Source: JACTMI01 sp964618415
GTDB taxonomy: Bacteria; Acidobacteriota; Thermoanaerobaculia; Multivoradales; JAGPDF01
Direction of reading: 5' to 3'
Length of the DNA stretch: 64,000 bases
NCBI GenBank assembly: GCA_964618415.1
Contig: CAZUAT010000004.1
Span: 1 to 64,000 of the forward strand
Shown: piece after piece, positions 53,211 to 60,573 of the stretch
Layout: each line of letters starts with the position of its first letter
Numbering within the stretch: position 1 is the first letter of the stretch
Notes under the pieces: model-generated
Database searches by the model: none
What the model was told of the DNA's origin: nothing
The model's input: the letters and a program-made list of their open reading frames with translations, nothing else
Program-made: the position numbers and the translations under genes

Positions 53211-54247
53211 GCCCGGGCCGATACGGCGCTGACTTCGAGCATCCGCTCGACCGCGCGCCGGGCCCGCGCGGCGACGTCCGGGTCGATCTCCACGACGTGG
53301 CGCAGCTGCTCGAGCGAGCGCTGGATCTTGGGCAGCGAGATCCGCTTCATGTGCGGACAGAGGTTGCAGGGCCGGATGAACTCGACGCCGGGATGGGCCG
53401 CCGTGACGTTGTCGCTCATCGAGCACTCGGTGATCATTGCCACTCGAACGGCGCCCGACTGCCCGACGTCGCGAATCATCGCCGCCGTCGAGCCCACGAA
53501 GTCGGCCTCGGCCAGGACCTCCGGCGGGCACTCCGGATGCGCCAGCACGCGCAGGCCGGGGTCGCCCGCGCGCAGCGTCCGGATGTCGTCGGCGGTGAAG
53601 CGCTCGTGTACCTCGCAGTGGCCCTTCCAGAGCAGCAGTTCGACGTCGGTCTGGCTCGCCACCCAGTGGCCGAGGTACTCGTCGGGCAGGAAGATCACCC
53701 GCTTTGCCCCCAGCGACTCGACGATGTGCACCGCGTTGGCGGAGGTGCAGCAGATGTCGGAGGCGGCCTTCACCTCGGCCGTCGTGTTGACGTAGGTGAC
53801 CACCGGCGCGTCCGGCCAGCGTTCGCGCAGCAGCGCGACGTCGGCGGCGGTGATCGACGCCGCCAGCGAGCAGCCGGCGGCCAGGTCCGGGATCAGGACG
53901 GTGCGGTCGGGGCAGAGGATCTTGGAGGTCTCCGCCATGAAGTGCACGCCGCACTGGACGATCACTTCGGCATTGGTGCGCGCGGCCTCCTGGGCGAGCC
54001 CCAGGGAGTCGCCGACGTAGTCGGCCACCCCCAGGTAGATCTCCGGAGTCTGGTAGTTGTGCGCCAGGATCACCGCGTTGCGCTCGCGCTTGAGCCGCTC
54101 GATCTCGGCGATGTAGCGCGCGTGAACCGGCCACTCGACCTCCGGCACCGCCCCGCGCAGACGCTCCCCGATCGTCACGAGCGCCGCATCCGACAGTCCG
54201 GCCTGTCCGCCGCTGCCCGTCGTCCCTGCACTGCCCGCGAGAGTCAT
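53207..54247 (-). CDS. nadA: quinolinate synthase
   Basis: A 346-residue 4Fe-4S enzyme condensing iminoaspartate with dihydroxyacetone phosphate. The cluster cysteines fall in IVQCGVHFMAETSKILCPD, ITECSMSDN (or the adjacent CPPE) and the C-terminal RPCNLCPHMKRI. AVILAHNYQTPEIYLGVADYVGDS is the typical N-terminal block, and HPECPPEVLAEADFVGSTA is also conserved. ATG start behind GGGGAGGAGCGCG. Its promoter lies about 100 bases upstream and overlaps a palindrome probably bound by the adjacent NrtR-like protein. Confidence 0.95.
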   Translation of the reverse strand: MTLAGSAGTTGSGGQAGLSDAALVTIGERLRGAVPEVEWPVHARYIAEIERLKRERNAVILAHNYQTPEIYLGVADYVGDSLGLAQEAARTNAEVIVQCGVHFMAETSKILCPDRTVLIPDLAAGCSLAASITAADVALLRERWPDAPVVTYVNTTAEVKAASDICCTSANAVHIVESLGAKRVIFLPDEYLGHWVASQTDVELLLWKGHCEVHERFTADDIRTLRAGDPGLRVLAHPECPPEVLAEADFVGSTAAMIRDVGQSGAVRVAMITECSMSDNVTAAHPGVEFIRPCNLCPHMKRISLPKIQRSLEQLRHVVEIDPDVAARARRAVERMLEVSAVSARA

Positions 54248-54347
54248 CGCGCTCCTCCCCTCTCCGTCGCGCCCGTGGCGCTCTACCCGAGCGCCCGCAG
54301 CGTTCGTTCGACCCAGGCCACCGGTCCCTGCTGCCGGTCGGCTCGAT

Positions 54348-54379
54348 TTATCCTAGAAGTGAGTATAATCGGATGTCAA
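54348..54379 (-). promoter_or_regulatory. nadABC promoter with overlapping 21-bp palindromic operator (probable NrtR box)
   Basis: On the minus strand TTGACA (54379-54374) is followed by 18 bases and TAGGAT (54355-54350), a good sigma-70 layout. A 21-base inverted repeat at 54348-54368 has half-sites TTATCCT and TTATACT separated by 7 bases. It covers most of the spacer and the -10, so a bound repressor would block transcription. It is an AT-rich island in a very GC-rich spacer, directly between the NrtR-like gene and nadA. The 54248-54425 spacer holds no gene. Confidence 0.7.
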
Positions 54380-54425
54380 GTCGCCCACCGCGGGCCCCGT
54401 CGCTCCCTCAGGCCACTCAGCGTCC

Positions 54426-55328
54426 TCATCCGTGCGTGCGCAGCCACGGCAGGCCGACGCCCGGCGCCGGGCGCTCGCGCAGTACCTCGCGCCGGAACCG
54501 GAACAGTTCGGCCGGCCGCCCCACCCGCCCACCGGCAAACCGCCCGGTTCCCTCGACCAGCCCGCCCCCCTCGACCAGGCGGCGGAAGTTCTGCTTGTGC
54601 AGCTTGCGGCCCGCGAGCGCCTCGACGGTCGCCTGCAGGTCGAGCAGGGTGAAGGTGCGCGGCAGCAGCTCGAAGACGACCGGGCGGTAGCGCAGCTTGC
54701 CGCGCAGGCGGCCGAGCGCCGACGCGAGGATGCGGCGATGGTCGAGGCCGAGCTGGGCGCCCAGGCGCGGATCACCCGCCAGCCCGGCCTCGAACAGCAG
54801 TTCGTAGCGATCGAGCACCCGCTCGCCGTCCCACGGCGCTCCGAGCCCGAAGCAGATGCCGACCCGTTCGCGGCGGACGAGTGCGCCGGCGCGGTCGCCG
54901 GCGGCGCGCGCCCAGGCATCGAGCCCGGGCAGGATCGCCGCGTCGAGCACTTCCGGCCGCCCGGCCCGCCAGTCCTCCCACGGGAAGTGGTCGTACCAGC
55001 CCCGCCACGCGGCGCCCGACCCGGCGGCGGGCGCCGCCTCGCGCAGCAGCGCCAGGTAGGCGACGGCGAGCCGTCGGGTGCCGGCGGTCCGCTCGTCGGG
55101 GTGCCGGTCGCGGTTGCCGAAGGTGTAGAGCTGCTCGACGTAGCCGAGGTCGAGCCCGGTGCGCTCGCGCACTTCGCAGCGCAGCGCGAGCTCCAGCGTT
55201 CGGTCGCGCGCCGGATCGAGCCGACCGGTCGGCAGCACCGCCGAGCCCGGTTCGCCGACCATCAGCACGCGCGGCGTTCCGGCGGTCACCGCGGTGACGA
55301 CCGCGGCCAGCTCGACTTCGAGACTCAT
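54426..55328 (-). CDS. NrtR-like Nudix-domain transcriptional regulator of NAD synthesis
   Basis: A 300-residue protein with an N-terminal Nudix-fold half (EVELAAVVTAVTAGTPRVLMVG, then LELALRCEVRERTGLDLGYVEQLYTFGNRDRHP). The Nudix box GX5EX7REUXEEXGU is degenerate (RTLELALRCEVRERTGLDL), suggesting ligand binding rather than hydrolysis. The C-terminal winged helix is LPRTFTLLDLQATVEALAGRK, LHKQNFRRLVEGGGL and VGRPAELFRF, the arrangement of NrtR. NrtR proteins repress NAD genes and are released by ADP-ribose-type metabolites. Encoded just upstream of nadABC and coupled (ATGA) to lipB. The insertion between domains is longer than usual. Confidence 0.82.
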   Translation of the reverse strand: MSLEVELAAVVTAVTAGTPRVLMVGEPGSAVLPTGRLDPARDRTLELALRCEVRERTGLDLGYVEQLYTFGNRDRHPDERTAGTRRLAVAYLALLREAAPAAGSGAAWRGWYDHFPWEDWRAGRPEVLDAAILPGLDAWARAAGDRAGALVRRERVGICFGLGAPWDGERVLDRYELLFEAGLAGDPRLGAQLGLDHRRILASALGRLRGKLRYRPVVFELLPRTFTLLDLQATVEALAGRKLHKQNFRRLVEGGGLVEGTGRFAGGRVGRPAELFRFRREVLRERPAPGVGLPWLRTHG

Positions 55329-56056
55329 CGGAGGGCCGGGTCGACGGCGCCGGGCTCCGGCGCGGCGGCCAGCGCCCCTGCCGCGAACTCGCGATCCTCG
55401 GCGAGTACGCGCTCGAATCGCCGCGCGAAGTGAGTCACGACGCGGCCGGCGACCTCGAGCAGGTCGGGCGCCGCGCCGGTCTCGCGCTCGATCGAAGTCA
55501 TGGTGACCTCCGGCAGCCCGCAGGCGGTGATGCCGCCGAACAGCCCGAGGTCGGTGCGCACGTTGAGCGCGAAGCCGTGGGTGGTGCGCCAGCGCGACAG
55601 GTGGATGCCGATCGAGGCGATCTTGCGCTCGCCGGTCCAGACTCCGATGCGCTCGCCGGCGCCGCCGCTGGCGACGATCCCGTACTCGGCCAGGACGTCG
55701 ACCAGCACGAGCTGCAGATCGCAGACGTAGCGCCGGATGTCACGCCGGTCCGGCGACAGGTCCAGGATCGGATAGCCGACCAGCTGGCCGGGGCCGTGGT
55801 AGGTCACCTGCCCGCCGCGGTCGGTCAGTTCGAGGTCGATGCCGCGTGCGGCCAGCTCGTCGGGCGGCAGGTGAACGTCGCCGTCGGTGGCGTTGCGTCC
55901 GAGGGTGTAGACGTGGTCGTGCTCGAGCAGCAGCAGCCGCTCGGGTCCCTGCCCGTCCGCCAGCCGGTCGCGGATTTCGCGCTGCAGGTCCGCGGCCGGC
56001 CCGTAGCGGACGCGGCCCAGCCAGCTCCAGCGTGTCTCGCGCGGCTCGGCGCTCAC
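55325..56056 (-). CDS. lipB: octanoyl-[acyl carrier protein]:protein N-octanoyltransferase
   Basis: A 243-residue enzyme that transfers octanoate from ACP to lipoyl domains, the first step of endogenous lipoylation. Family motifs are LLLLEHDHVYTLGRNA, TDRGGQVTYHGPGQLVGYPI, KIASIGIHLSRWRTTHGFALNV and ITACGLPEVTMTSI with the catalytic cysteine. GTG start six bases after TAGAAT without a Shine-Dalgarno sequence. It is the head gene of a unit continuing into the NrtR-like gene. LipA is 9 kb away on the same strand, and the dehydrogenase complex using lipoate begins 2 kb to the right. Confidence 0.95.
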   Translation of the reverse strand: MSAEPRETRWSWLGRVRYGPAADLQREIRDRLADGQGPERLLLLEHDHVYTLGRNATDGDVHLPPDELAARGIDLELTDRGGQVTYHGPGQLVGYPILDLSPDRRDIRRYVCDLQLVLVDVLAEYGIVASGGAGERIGVWTGERKIASIGIHLSRWRTTHGFALNVRTDLGLFGGITACGLPEVTMTSIERETGAAPDLLEVAGRVVTHFARRFERVLAEDREFAAGALAAAPEPGAVDPALR

Positions 56057-56062
56057 ACCGGC

Positions 56063-56087
56063 ATTCTAGAGGCGCAGCGGCTAGAAT
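56063..56087. promoter_or_regulatory. divergent -10 elements between lipB and the deoxyhypusine-synthase-like gene
   Basis: TAGAAT on the minus strand (56068-56063) ends exactly six bases before the lipB GTG, giving a leaderless layout. TAGAAT on the plus strand (56082-56087) lies 68 bases upstream of the deoxyhypusine-synthase-like ATG, which has its own AAGGAGG. The two hexamers are 13 bases apart, so the promoters overlap and may interfere. Confidence 0.55.
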
Positions 56088-56155
56088 CGATGCTCGATTC
56101 ACGGCGGGCCCGCCCGGCACGGGGCCGGCGGCGCGCCGGCCGCAAGGAGGATCCG

Positions 56156-57133
56156 ATGTCCCAGTCGCCGGTCCGCGATTTTCTCCGCCATCACTACCGC
56201 CACTTCAACGCCGCCGCGCTGGTGCGCGCCGCCGAGGACTACGAGAAGCACCTCGCGTCAGGCGGCAAGATGCTGGTGACGCTGGCCGGGGCGATGTCGA
56301 CGGCCGAGCTGGGGCTCTCACTGGCCGAGATGATCCGCCGCGACAAGGTCCACGCGATCTCCTGCACCGGCGCCAATCTCGAGGAAGACGTCTTCAACCT
56401 GGTGGCCCACGACCACTACGTGATGGTGCCGAACTACCGCGATCTCACGCCCCAGCAGGAGCGCGAGCTGCTCGACCGTCATCTCAACCGGGTGACCGAC
56501 ACCTGTATCCCCGAGGAGGAGGCGATGCGGCGGATCGAGCGCGTCGTCCTCGAGGAGTGGCAGGCGGCCGACGCGAAGGGCGAGCGGCTGTTTCCGCACG
56601 AGTTCCTCTACCGGATCCTGCTCTCGGGCAAGCTGGAGTCGCAGTACCAGATCGATCCGAAGGATTCGTGGCTGCTGGCGGCGGCGCAGAAGAATCTGCC
56701 GATGATCGTGCCCGGCTGGGAGGACGCGACGCTGGCCAACATGTACGCCGGCCACGTGATGAAGGGCAACATCCACAACGTGCACACGGTGCGCACCGGC
56801 ATCGAGTACATGACCCGGCTCGCCGACTGGTACCGCACCACGAGCGCCGGGCAGTCGATCGGCTTCTTCCAGATCGGCGGCGGCATCGCCGGCGACTTCC
56901 CGATCTGCGTCGTCCCGATGCTCTATCAGGACATGGAGATGCACGACATCCCGTTCTGGGGCTACTTCTGCCAGATCAGCGATTCGACGACGAGCTACGG
57001 CTCGTACTCAGGCGCGGTCCCCAACGAGAAGATCACCTGGGGCAAGCTGGACGTCGACACGCCCAAGCACATCATCGAGAGCGACGCGACGATCGTCGCG
57101 CCGCTGATCTTCGCCTACCTGCTCGGCTGGTAG
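56156..57133 (+). CDS. deoxyhypusine synthase-family protein
   Basis: A 325-residue NAD-dependent enzyme of the deoxyhypusine/homospermidine synthase family. GGKMLVTLAGAMSTAELGLSL, ISCTGANLEEDVFN, the Gly-rich IGFFQIGGGIAGDFPI, and YGSYSGAVPNEKITWGKLD are visible; the last contains the lysine equivalent to the catalytic one of eukaryotic enzymes (WGK). Bacteria lack eIF5A, so the substrate is likely a polyamine (homospermidine-type) or another protein. Perfect AAGGAGG six bases before the ATG. Not in an operon. Confidence 0.9.
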   Translation: MSQSPVRDFLRHHYRHFNAAALVRAAEDYEKHLASGGKMLVTLAGAMSTAELGLSLAEMIRRDKVHAISCTGANLEEDVFNLVAHDHYVMVPNYRDLTPQQERELLDRHLNRVTDTCIPEEEAMRRIERVVLEEWQAADAKGERLFPHEFLYRILLSGKLESQYQIDPKDSWLLAAAQKNLPMIVPGWEDATLANMYAGHVMKGNIHNVHTVRTGIEYMTRLADWYRTTSAGQSIGFFQIGGGIAGDFPICVVPMLYQDMEMHDIPFWGYFCQISDSTTSYGSYSGAVPNEKITWGKLDVDTPKHIIESDATIVAPLIFAYLLGW

Positions 57134-57164
57134 CGGCGGAGCTGCCGGCCCCGCGCGAGCCGCG

Positions 57165-57869
57165 TCACCAGCGGGCGTGGTCGCGCAGCAGGCCGGCGCG
57201 CCGGGCGAACGCGAGTTCGACCAGGCCCAGCGCCATGTCGCTCGGGCGCCGGTTGAGGTCGGTGATGTCGTAGAACTCGTAGCCCAGACGGCGCATGGTG
57301 TCGAGCACTTCGTGGAAGAGCGGCCGGCCGCCGAAGTCGAACAGGGCGGCCTCGAGGAAGAACAGCTCGGTCTGCCCGATCAGGCTGCGCGCGCCGGCCA
57401 TCGCCTCGAGTTCGAGGCCCTCGACGTCGAGTTTGACGATCTCCGGCACCGGCCCGTCGGCGCAGATCTCGTCGAGGGTCCGAATCTGCACCGGCCGCTG
57501 CTCGAGCCCGTGCTCGCGGGCGTAGGACTCGGGATAGATGAACCCGCTGCCGTCGCCCGGGGAAGTGACGGTGAAGACCCGCTCCCCGCTCTCTCCCCCC
57601 ACCCCGACCGGCAGCCATCGCGCGTCCGCGACGCTGGCGCAGAAAGCCTCCAGATGCGGTCGCATCTCCGCCTGCGGCTCGATCAGCGTATAGCGCGCCT
57701 CCGGAAAGACGGCACTGGCGTCCCGACTCCAGTCGCCCTGATACGCGCCCGCATCGACGATATGCCGCGGCCGCAGCCCCTTGTCGCGCAACTGCCGAAA
57801 CAACCGCAGCCGCAACGCCGAAGGACTGGGCAGGGCAGGATCCGGACCGGCAATCTCAGGCACACTCAT
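57165..57869 (-). CDS. FkbM-family methyltransferase
   Basis: A 234-residue SAM-dependent methyltransferase. The ATG at 57869 gives a compact start; a longer frame to 58001 has no support. The SAM motif I is IVDAGAYQGDWSRDA, followed by ARYTLIEPQAEM. EIVKLDVEGLELEAMAGARSLI is the diagnostic FkbM block. The family methylates sugars or small molecules, often on surface glycans. It is convergent with the deoxyhypusine-synthase-like gene. The 210-base spacer upstream (57870-58079) carries only the terminator of the dehydrogenase operon. Confidence 0.88.
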   Translation of the reverse strand: MSVPEIAGPDPALPSPSALRLRLFRQLRDKGLRPRHIVDAGAYQGDWSRDASAVFPEARYTLIEPQAEMRPHLEAFCASVADARWLPVGVGGESGERVFTVTSPGDGSGFIYPESYAREHGLEQRPVQIRTLDEICADGPVPEIVKLDVEGLELEAMAGARSLIGQTELFFLEAALFDFGGRPLFHEVLDTMRRLGYEFYDITDLNRRPSDMALGLVELAFARRAGLLRDHARW

Positions 57870-58027
57870 GGGACGCGCATCGTGTGCGAAATTCGCCCCA
57901 CGTGCAACTGCCGCGCGCTGGACTCCAGAACCGAGGTCGTGCTGAGCGGACACGCGACGACCCGCGTGCCACCACTCGCCGTCGACGATCGCTGCCTCCA
58001 CTTGCGAGCCTTCACCCGCAACGCAAC

Positions 58028-58052
58028 GAGGCCGCGGGGTTGCCGCGGCCTC
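58028..58052 (-). terminator. hairpin terminator of the 2-oxoacid dehydrogenase operon
   Basis: A perfect 10-base stem (GAGGCCGCGG with CCGCGGCCTC) with a 5-base loop, about 30 bases after the E2 stop on the minus strand. No T run follows. Confidence 0.65.
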
Positions 58053-58079
58053 GGGGATTCGGCGGGGTGAAGCGGAGCG

Positions 58080-59486
58080 TCAGGAGTAGGGCTCGAGTTC
58101 GGGCCAGGCGTCGGACTCGAGGGTCTTCTTGACGTCGTTCATGAAGTGGTCGGCGTCGGCACCGTCGACGAGGCGGTGGTCGTAGGTGATGCCGAAGTAG
58201 CTCATCACCCGGATGGCGATCGTGTCGCAGCCGTCCTCGTCGGTCATCACCATCGGGCGCTTCTCGATCGCGCCCACGCCCATGATCGCCACCTGCGGCT
58301 GATTGATGATCGGCGTGCCGAACAGGCTGCCGAAGACGCCCGGGTTGGTGATCGTGAACGTGCCGCCCTGCGCCTCGTCGGGCTTGAGCTTCTTGGCCCG
58401 CGCCCGGTCGGCCAGATCGTTCGCCGCCTTGGCGAGGCCGACCAGATTGAGGTGATCGGCATTCTTGATCACCGGCACCAGCAGCCCCCAGTCGAGCGCC
58501 ACCGCCATGCCGAGATTGATGTCCTTCTTGAACACCACGTTCGTGCCGTCGATCGCCGCATTGAGCTTCGGATTCGACTTGAGCGCGTTGCAGACCGCCT
58601 TGAAGATGAACGGCATGTAGGTGAGCTTGGTGCCGTTGGCCTTCAGGAAGCCGTTCTTCGCCCGCGCGCGCGCCCGGTCGACCTTGGTGAAATCCATGTG
58701 GAAGACCGTCGTCACGTGCGCCGAAGTGTCCTTCGAGTAGCGCATGTGCGCCGCCGTGATCTGGCGGATCTTCGACATCGGCTCGATCACCACGTTCTCA
58801 CTCGGCGTGTAGGCGGGCACGTGGAAGCCGCTCGACGGACGCGCGGCCTGAGCCGGCGCCGGCGCGGCAGCAGCGGCCGGCGCGGCGGCCGCCTTCGCGG
58901 CCGGTGCCGCGGCTGCGGCGCCGCCGGACTCGATGAACGCGAGGATGTCCTGCTTGGTCACCCGCCCGTGCACGCCCGTGCCGGGCACCCGGGCGACGTC
59001 GATGCCGTGCTCCCGCGCGATGTTGCGGACCACCGGCGAAGAGAGCGTGCGGACCCGCTCCTCGAGCGAGCCGGGCGCAGCCGTCCGGGCCGCGCTGTCG
59101 ATTTCGACCTGCGGCGGCTTGGCGTCGGGAGCCGGGGCCTTGGCGGCCGCGGCGCCGTCGATCTCGACCTGCGGCGGCTTCGCATCCGTCGACGCCGGCG
59201 CGGTCGCCCCGTCGATCTCCACCTGCGGCGGCTTGGCCGGCTCTTCTCCTTCGGCCCCGATCACCCCCACCACCGCACCGACCGCCACCGTCTCGCCGGC
59301 GTTGTGCCGGATCTCCAGCAGCGTCCCGGCGGCCGGCGACGGAATCTCGGCGTCCACCTTGTCGGTCGAAATCTCGAACAGCGGCTGGTCGCGCTCCACC
59401 TGCGAGCCCACCGTCACCAGCCACTTCGTGATCGTTCCTTCGGCGATCGACTCGCCCATCTGCGGCATTACGACTTCCGTCGCCAT
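58080..59486 (-). CDS. 2-oxoacid dehydrogenase E2 (dihydrolipoyl acyltransferase)
   Basis: A 468-residue E2. The lipoyl domain is residues 1-80, with the lipoylated lysine at about K43 in STDKVDA. A linker (about 82-135) contains three copies of KPPQVEID. The peripheral-subunit-binding domain is about 150-190 (SSPVVRNIAREHGIDVARVPGTGVHGRVTKQDIL), then an Ala/Pro linker and the catalytic domain (about 230-468) with the active-site YDHRLVDGAD (H437, D441). It resembles branched-chain/succinyl types; the E1 partners favour a pyruvate or branched-chain substrate. Start ATG 59486 after GGAGAGAAGCG. Bases 59094-59498 are near-identical to the start of the E3 gene. Confidence 0.93.
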   Translation of the reverse strand: MATEVVMPQMGESIAEGTITKWLVTVGSQVERDQPLFEISTDKVDAEIPSPAAGTLLEIRHNAGETVAVGAVVGVIGAEGEEPAKPPQVEIDGATAPASTDAKPPQVEIDGAAAAKAPAPDAKPPQVEIDSAARTAAPGSLEERVRTLSSPVVRNIAREHGIDVARVPGTGVHGRVTKQDILAFIESGGAAAAAPAAKAAAAPAAAAAPAPAQAARPSSGFHVPAYTPSENVVIEPMSKIRQITAAHMRYSKDTSAHVTTVFHMDFTKVDRARARAKNGFLKANGTKLTYMPFIFKAVCNALKSNPKLNAAIDGTNVVFKKDINLGMAVALDWGLLVPVIKNADHLNLVGLAKAANDLADRARAKKLKPDEAQGGTFTITNPGVFGSLFGTPIINQPQVAIMGVGAIEKRPMVMTDEDGCDTIAIRVMSYFGITYDHRLVDGADADHFMNDVKKTLESDAWPELEPYS

Positions 59487-59498
59487 CGCTTCTCTCCG
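59248..59498 (-). repeat. lipoyl-domain DNA duplicate, copy in E2 gene
   Basis: Bases 59248-59498 match 63207-63457 (E3 gene) with one mismatch seen by eye (59469 against 63428), including the first 12 bases upstream of the ATG. Similarity continues, with more differences and a 3-base indel, through the linker to about 59094. It covers the lipoyl domain (residues 1-80). Confidence 0.9.
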
Positions 59499-59576
59499 TC
59501 CGTTCCGGCGCGCTGCCGGAAGAATGTTCCCTAGGCTACCCGATCCGGGCCCCGACGACACCCCGCGCGGCCCCCA

Positions 59577-59610
59577 ACTGCGCCAATCACTGCGCCAGTC
59601 ACTGCGCCAG
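59577..59610 (-). repeat. 12-bp tandem repeat across the E1beta stop codon
   Basis: On the minus strand CTGGCGCAGTGA recurs with one variation (TTGGCGCAGT), so the E1beta C-terminus LAQ-stop is repeated as LAQ-stop-LAQ. This gives tandem in-frame stops and could block readthrough. Confidence 0.75.
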
Positions 59611-60573
59611 CAGCTCGCGCACCTTGGCGATCAGCTTGTCCGCATTCGGCAGATAGTGATCTTCCAGCGGCGGGCTGTAGGGCACCGGCGTGTCGAGGCA
59701 GCAGACGCGCGCCACCGGCGCATCGAGATGCCAGAACGCGTGCTCGGCGATACGCGCCGCGACCTCGCCGGCCAGCGACCCGGTCAGCGGCTCCTCGTTG
59801 AGCACGATCACCCGGCCGGTCCGGGCGACCGTCGCCAGGATCGCCTCCTCGTCGAGCGGCTTGAGCGTGCGCAGATCGAGAATCTCCAGCTCGATCCCTT
59901 CGGCCGCCAGTCGCTCGGCCGCCTCGAGCGCCACGTGCAGCATCGCCGCGTAGGTGATCACCGACAGGTGGCGGCCCTCGCGCACCAGGCGCGCCTTGCC
60001 GATCGGAACCCGGTGGTCGGCCGGCGGCACCGCGCCCTTGATCCGGCGATAGAGGTACTTGTGCTCGAAGAACAGCACCGGATTCGGGTCCGCGATCGCC
60101 GAGCGGATCAGCCCGTACGCGTCGTCGACCGTCGCCGGGTAGACGATCTTGAGCCCGGGCGCGCGGTGGTAGAAACCCTCGGGGTTGGCCGAATGGTAGG
60201 CCGACCCCGACACCCGCCCGCCCGACGGCCCGCGCAGCACGATCGGCACCTGCTGACCCCAGCGGTAGTGATTGGGAGCCGCGAAGTTGACGATCATGTC
60301 GAAGGCGTTGGCCATGAAGTCGATGAACTGGAACTCCACGACCGGCCGCAGGCCCATCATCGCGGCGCCGATCGCCGCGCCGGTGAATCCGGACTCCGAG
60401 ATCGGCGTGTCGATGATGCGCTGCGGACCGAACTCGTCGAGGAAGCCGGCCGTGACCCGGAAGGCGCCACCGTAGCGGCCGAGGTCCTCGCCGATCATGA
60501 AGACGCGCGGATCGGCGCGCATCTCGTCGGCGAGGCCGCGCTGAATCGCCTCGAGCAGCGTGATCTCGCTCAC
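59599..60573 (-). CDS. 2-oxoacid dehydrogenase E1 component, beta subunit
   Basis: A 324-residue E1beta. Typical segments: FMIGEDLGRYGGAFRVTAGF, DTPISESGFTGAAIGAAMMG, VEFQFIDFMANAFDMIVNFAA, GSAYHSANPEGFYHRAPGLKIVYPAT and LFFEHKYLYRR. The TPP is bound together with E1alpha. GTG start overlapping the E1alpha stop as GTGA. The pairing of a separate alpha and beta subunit with a short E1beta fits branched-chain or pyruvate dehydrogenase of the alpha2-beta2 type; substrate cannot be settled. Confidence 0.93.
   Translation of the reverse strand: MSEITLLEAIQRGLADEMRADPRVFMIGEDLGRYGGAFRVTAGFLDEFGPQRIIDTPISESGFTGAAIGAAMMGLRPVVEFQFIDFMANAFDMIVNFAAPNHYRWGQQVPIVLRGPSGGRVSGSAYHSANPEGFYHRAPGLKIVYPATVDDAYGLIRSAIADPNPVLFFEHKYLYRRIKGAVPPADHRVPIGKARLVREGRHLSVITYAAMLHVALEAAERLAAEGIELEILDLRTLKPLDEEAILATVARTGRVIVLNEEPLTGSLAGEVAARIAEHAFWHLDAPVARVCCLDTPVPYSPPLEDHYLPNADKLIAKVRELLAQ

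Noticed and set aside
57870..58001. N-terminal extension of the FkbM gene to 58001
   Set aside because: The added residues show no family resemblance, and the ATG at 57869 starts a normal-length protein.
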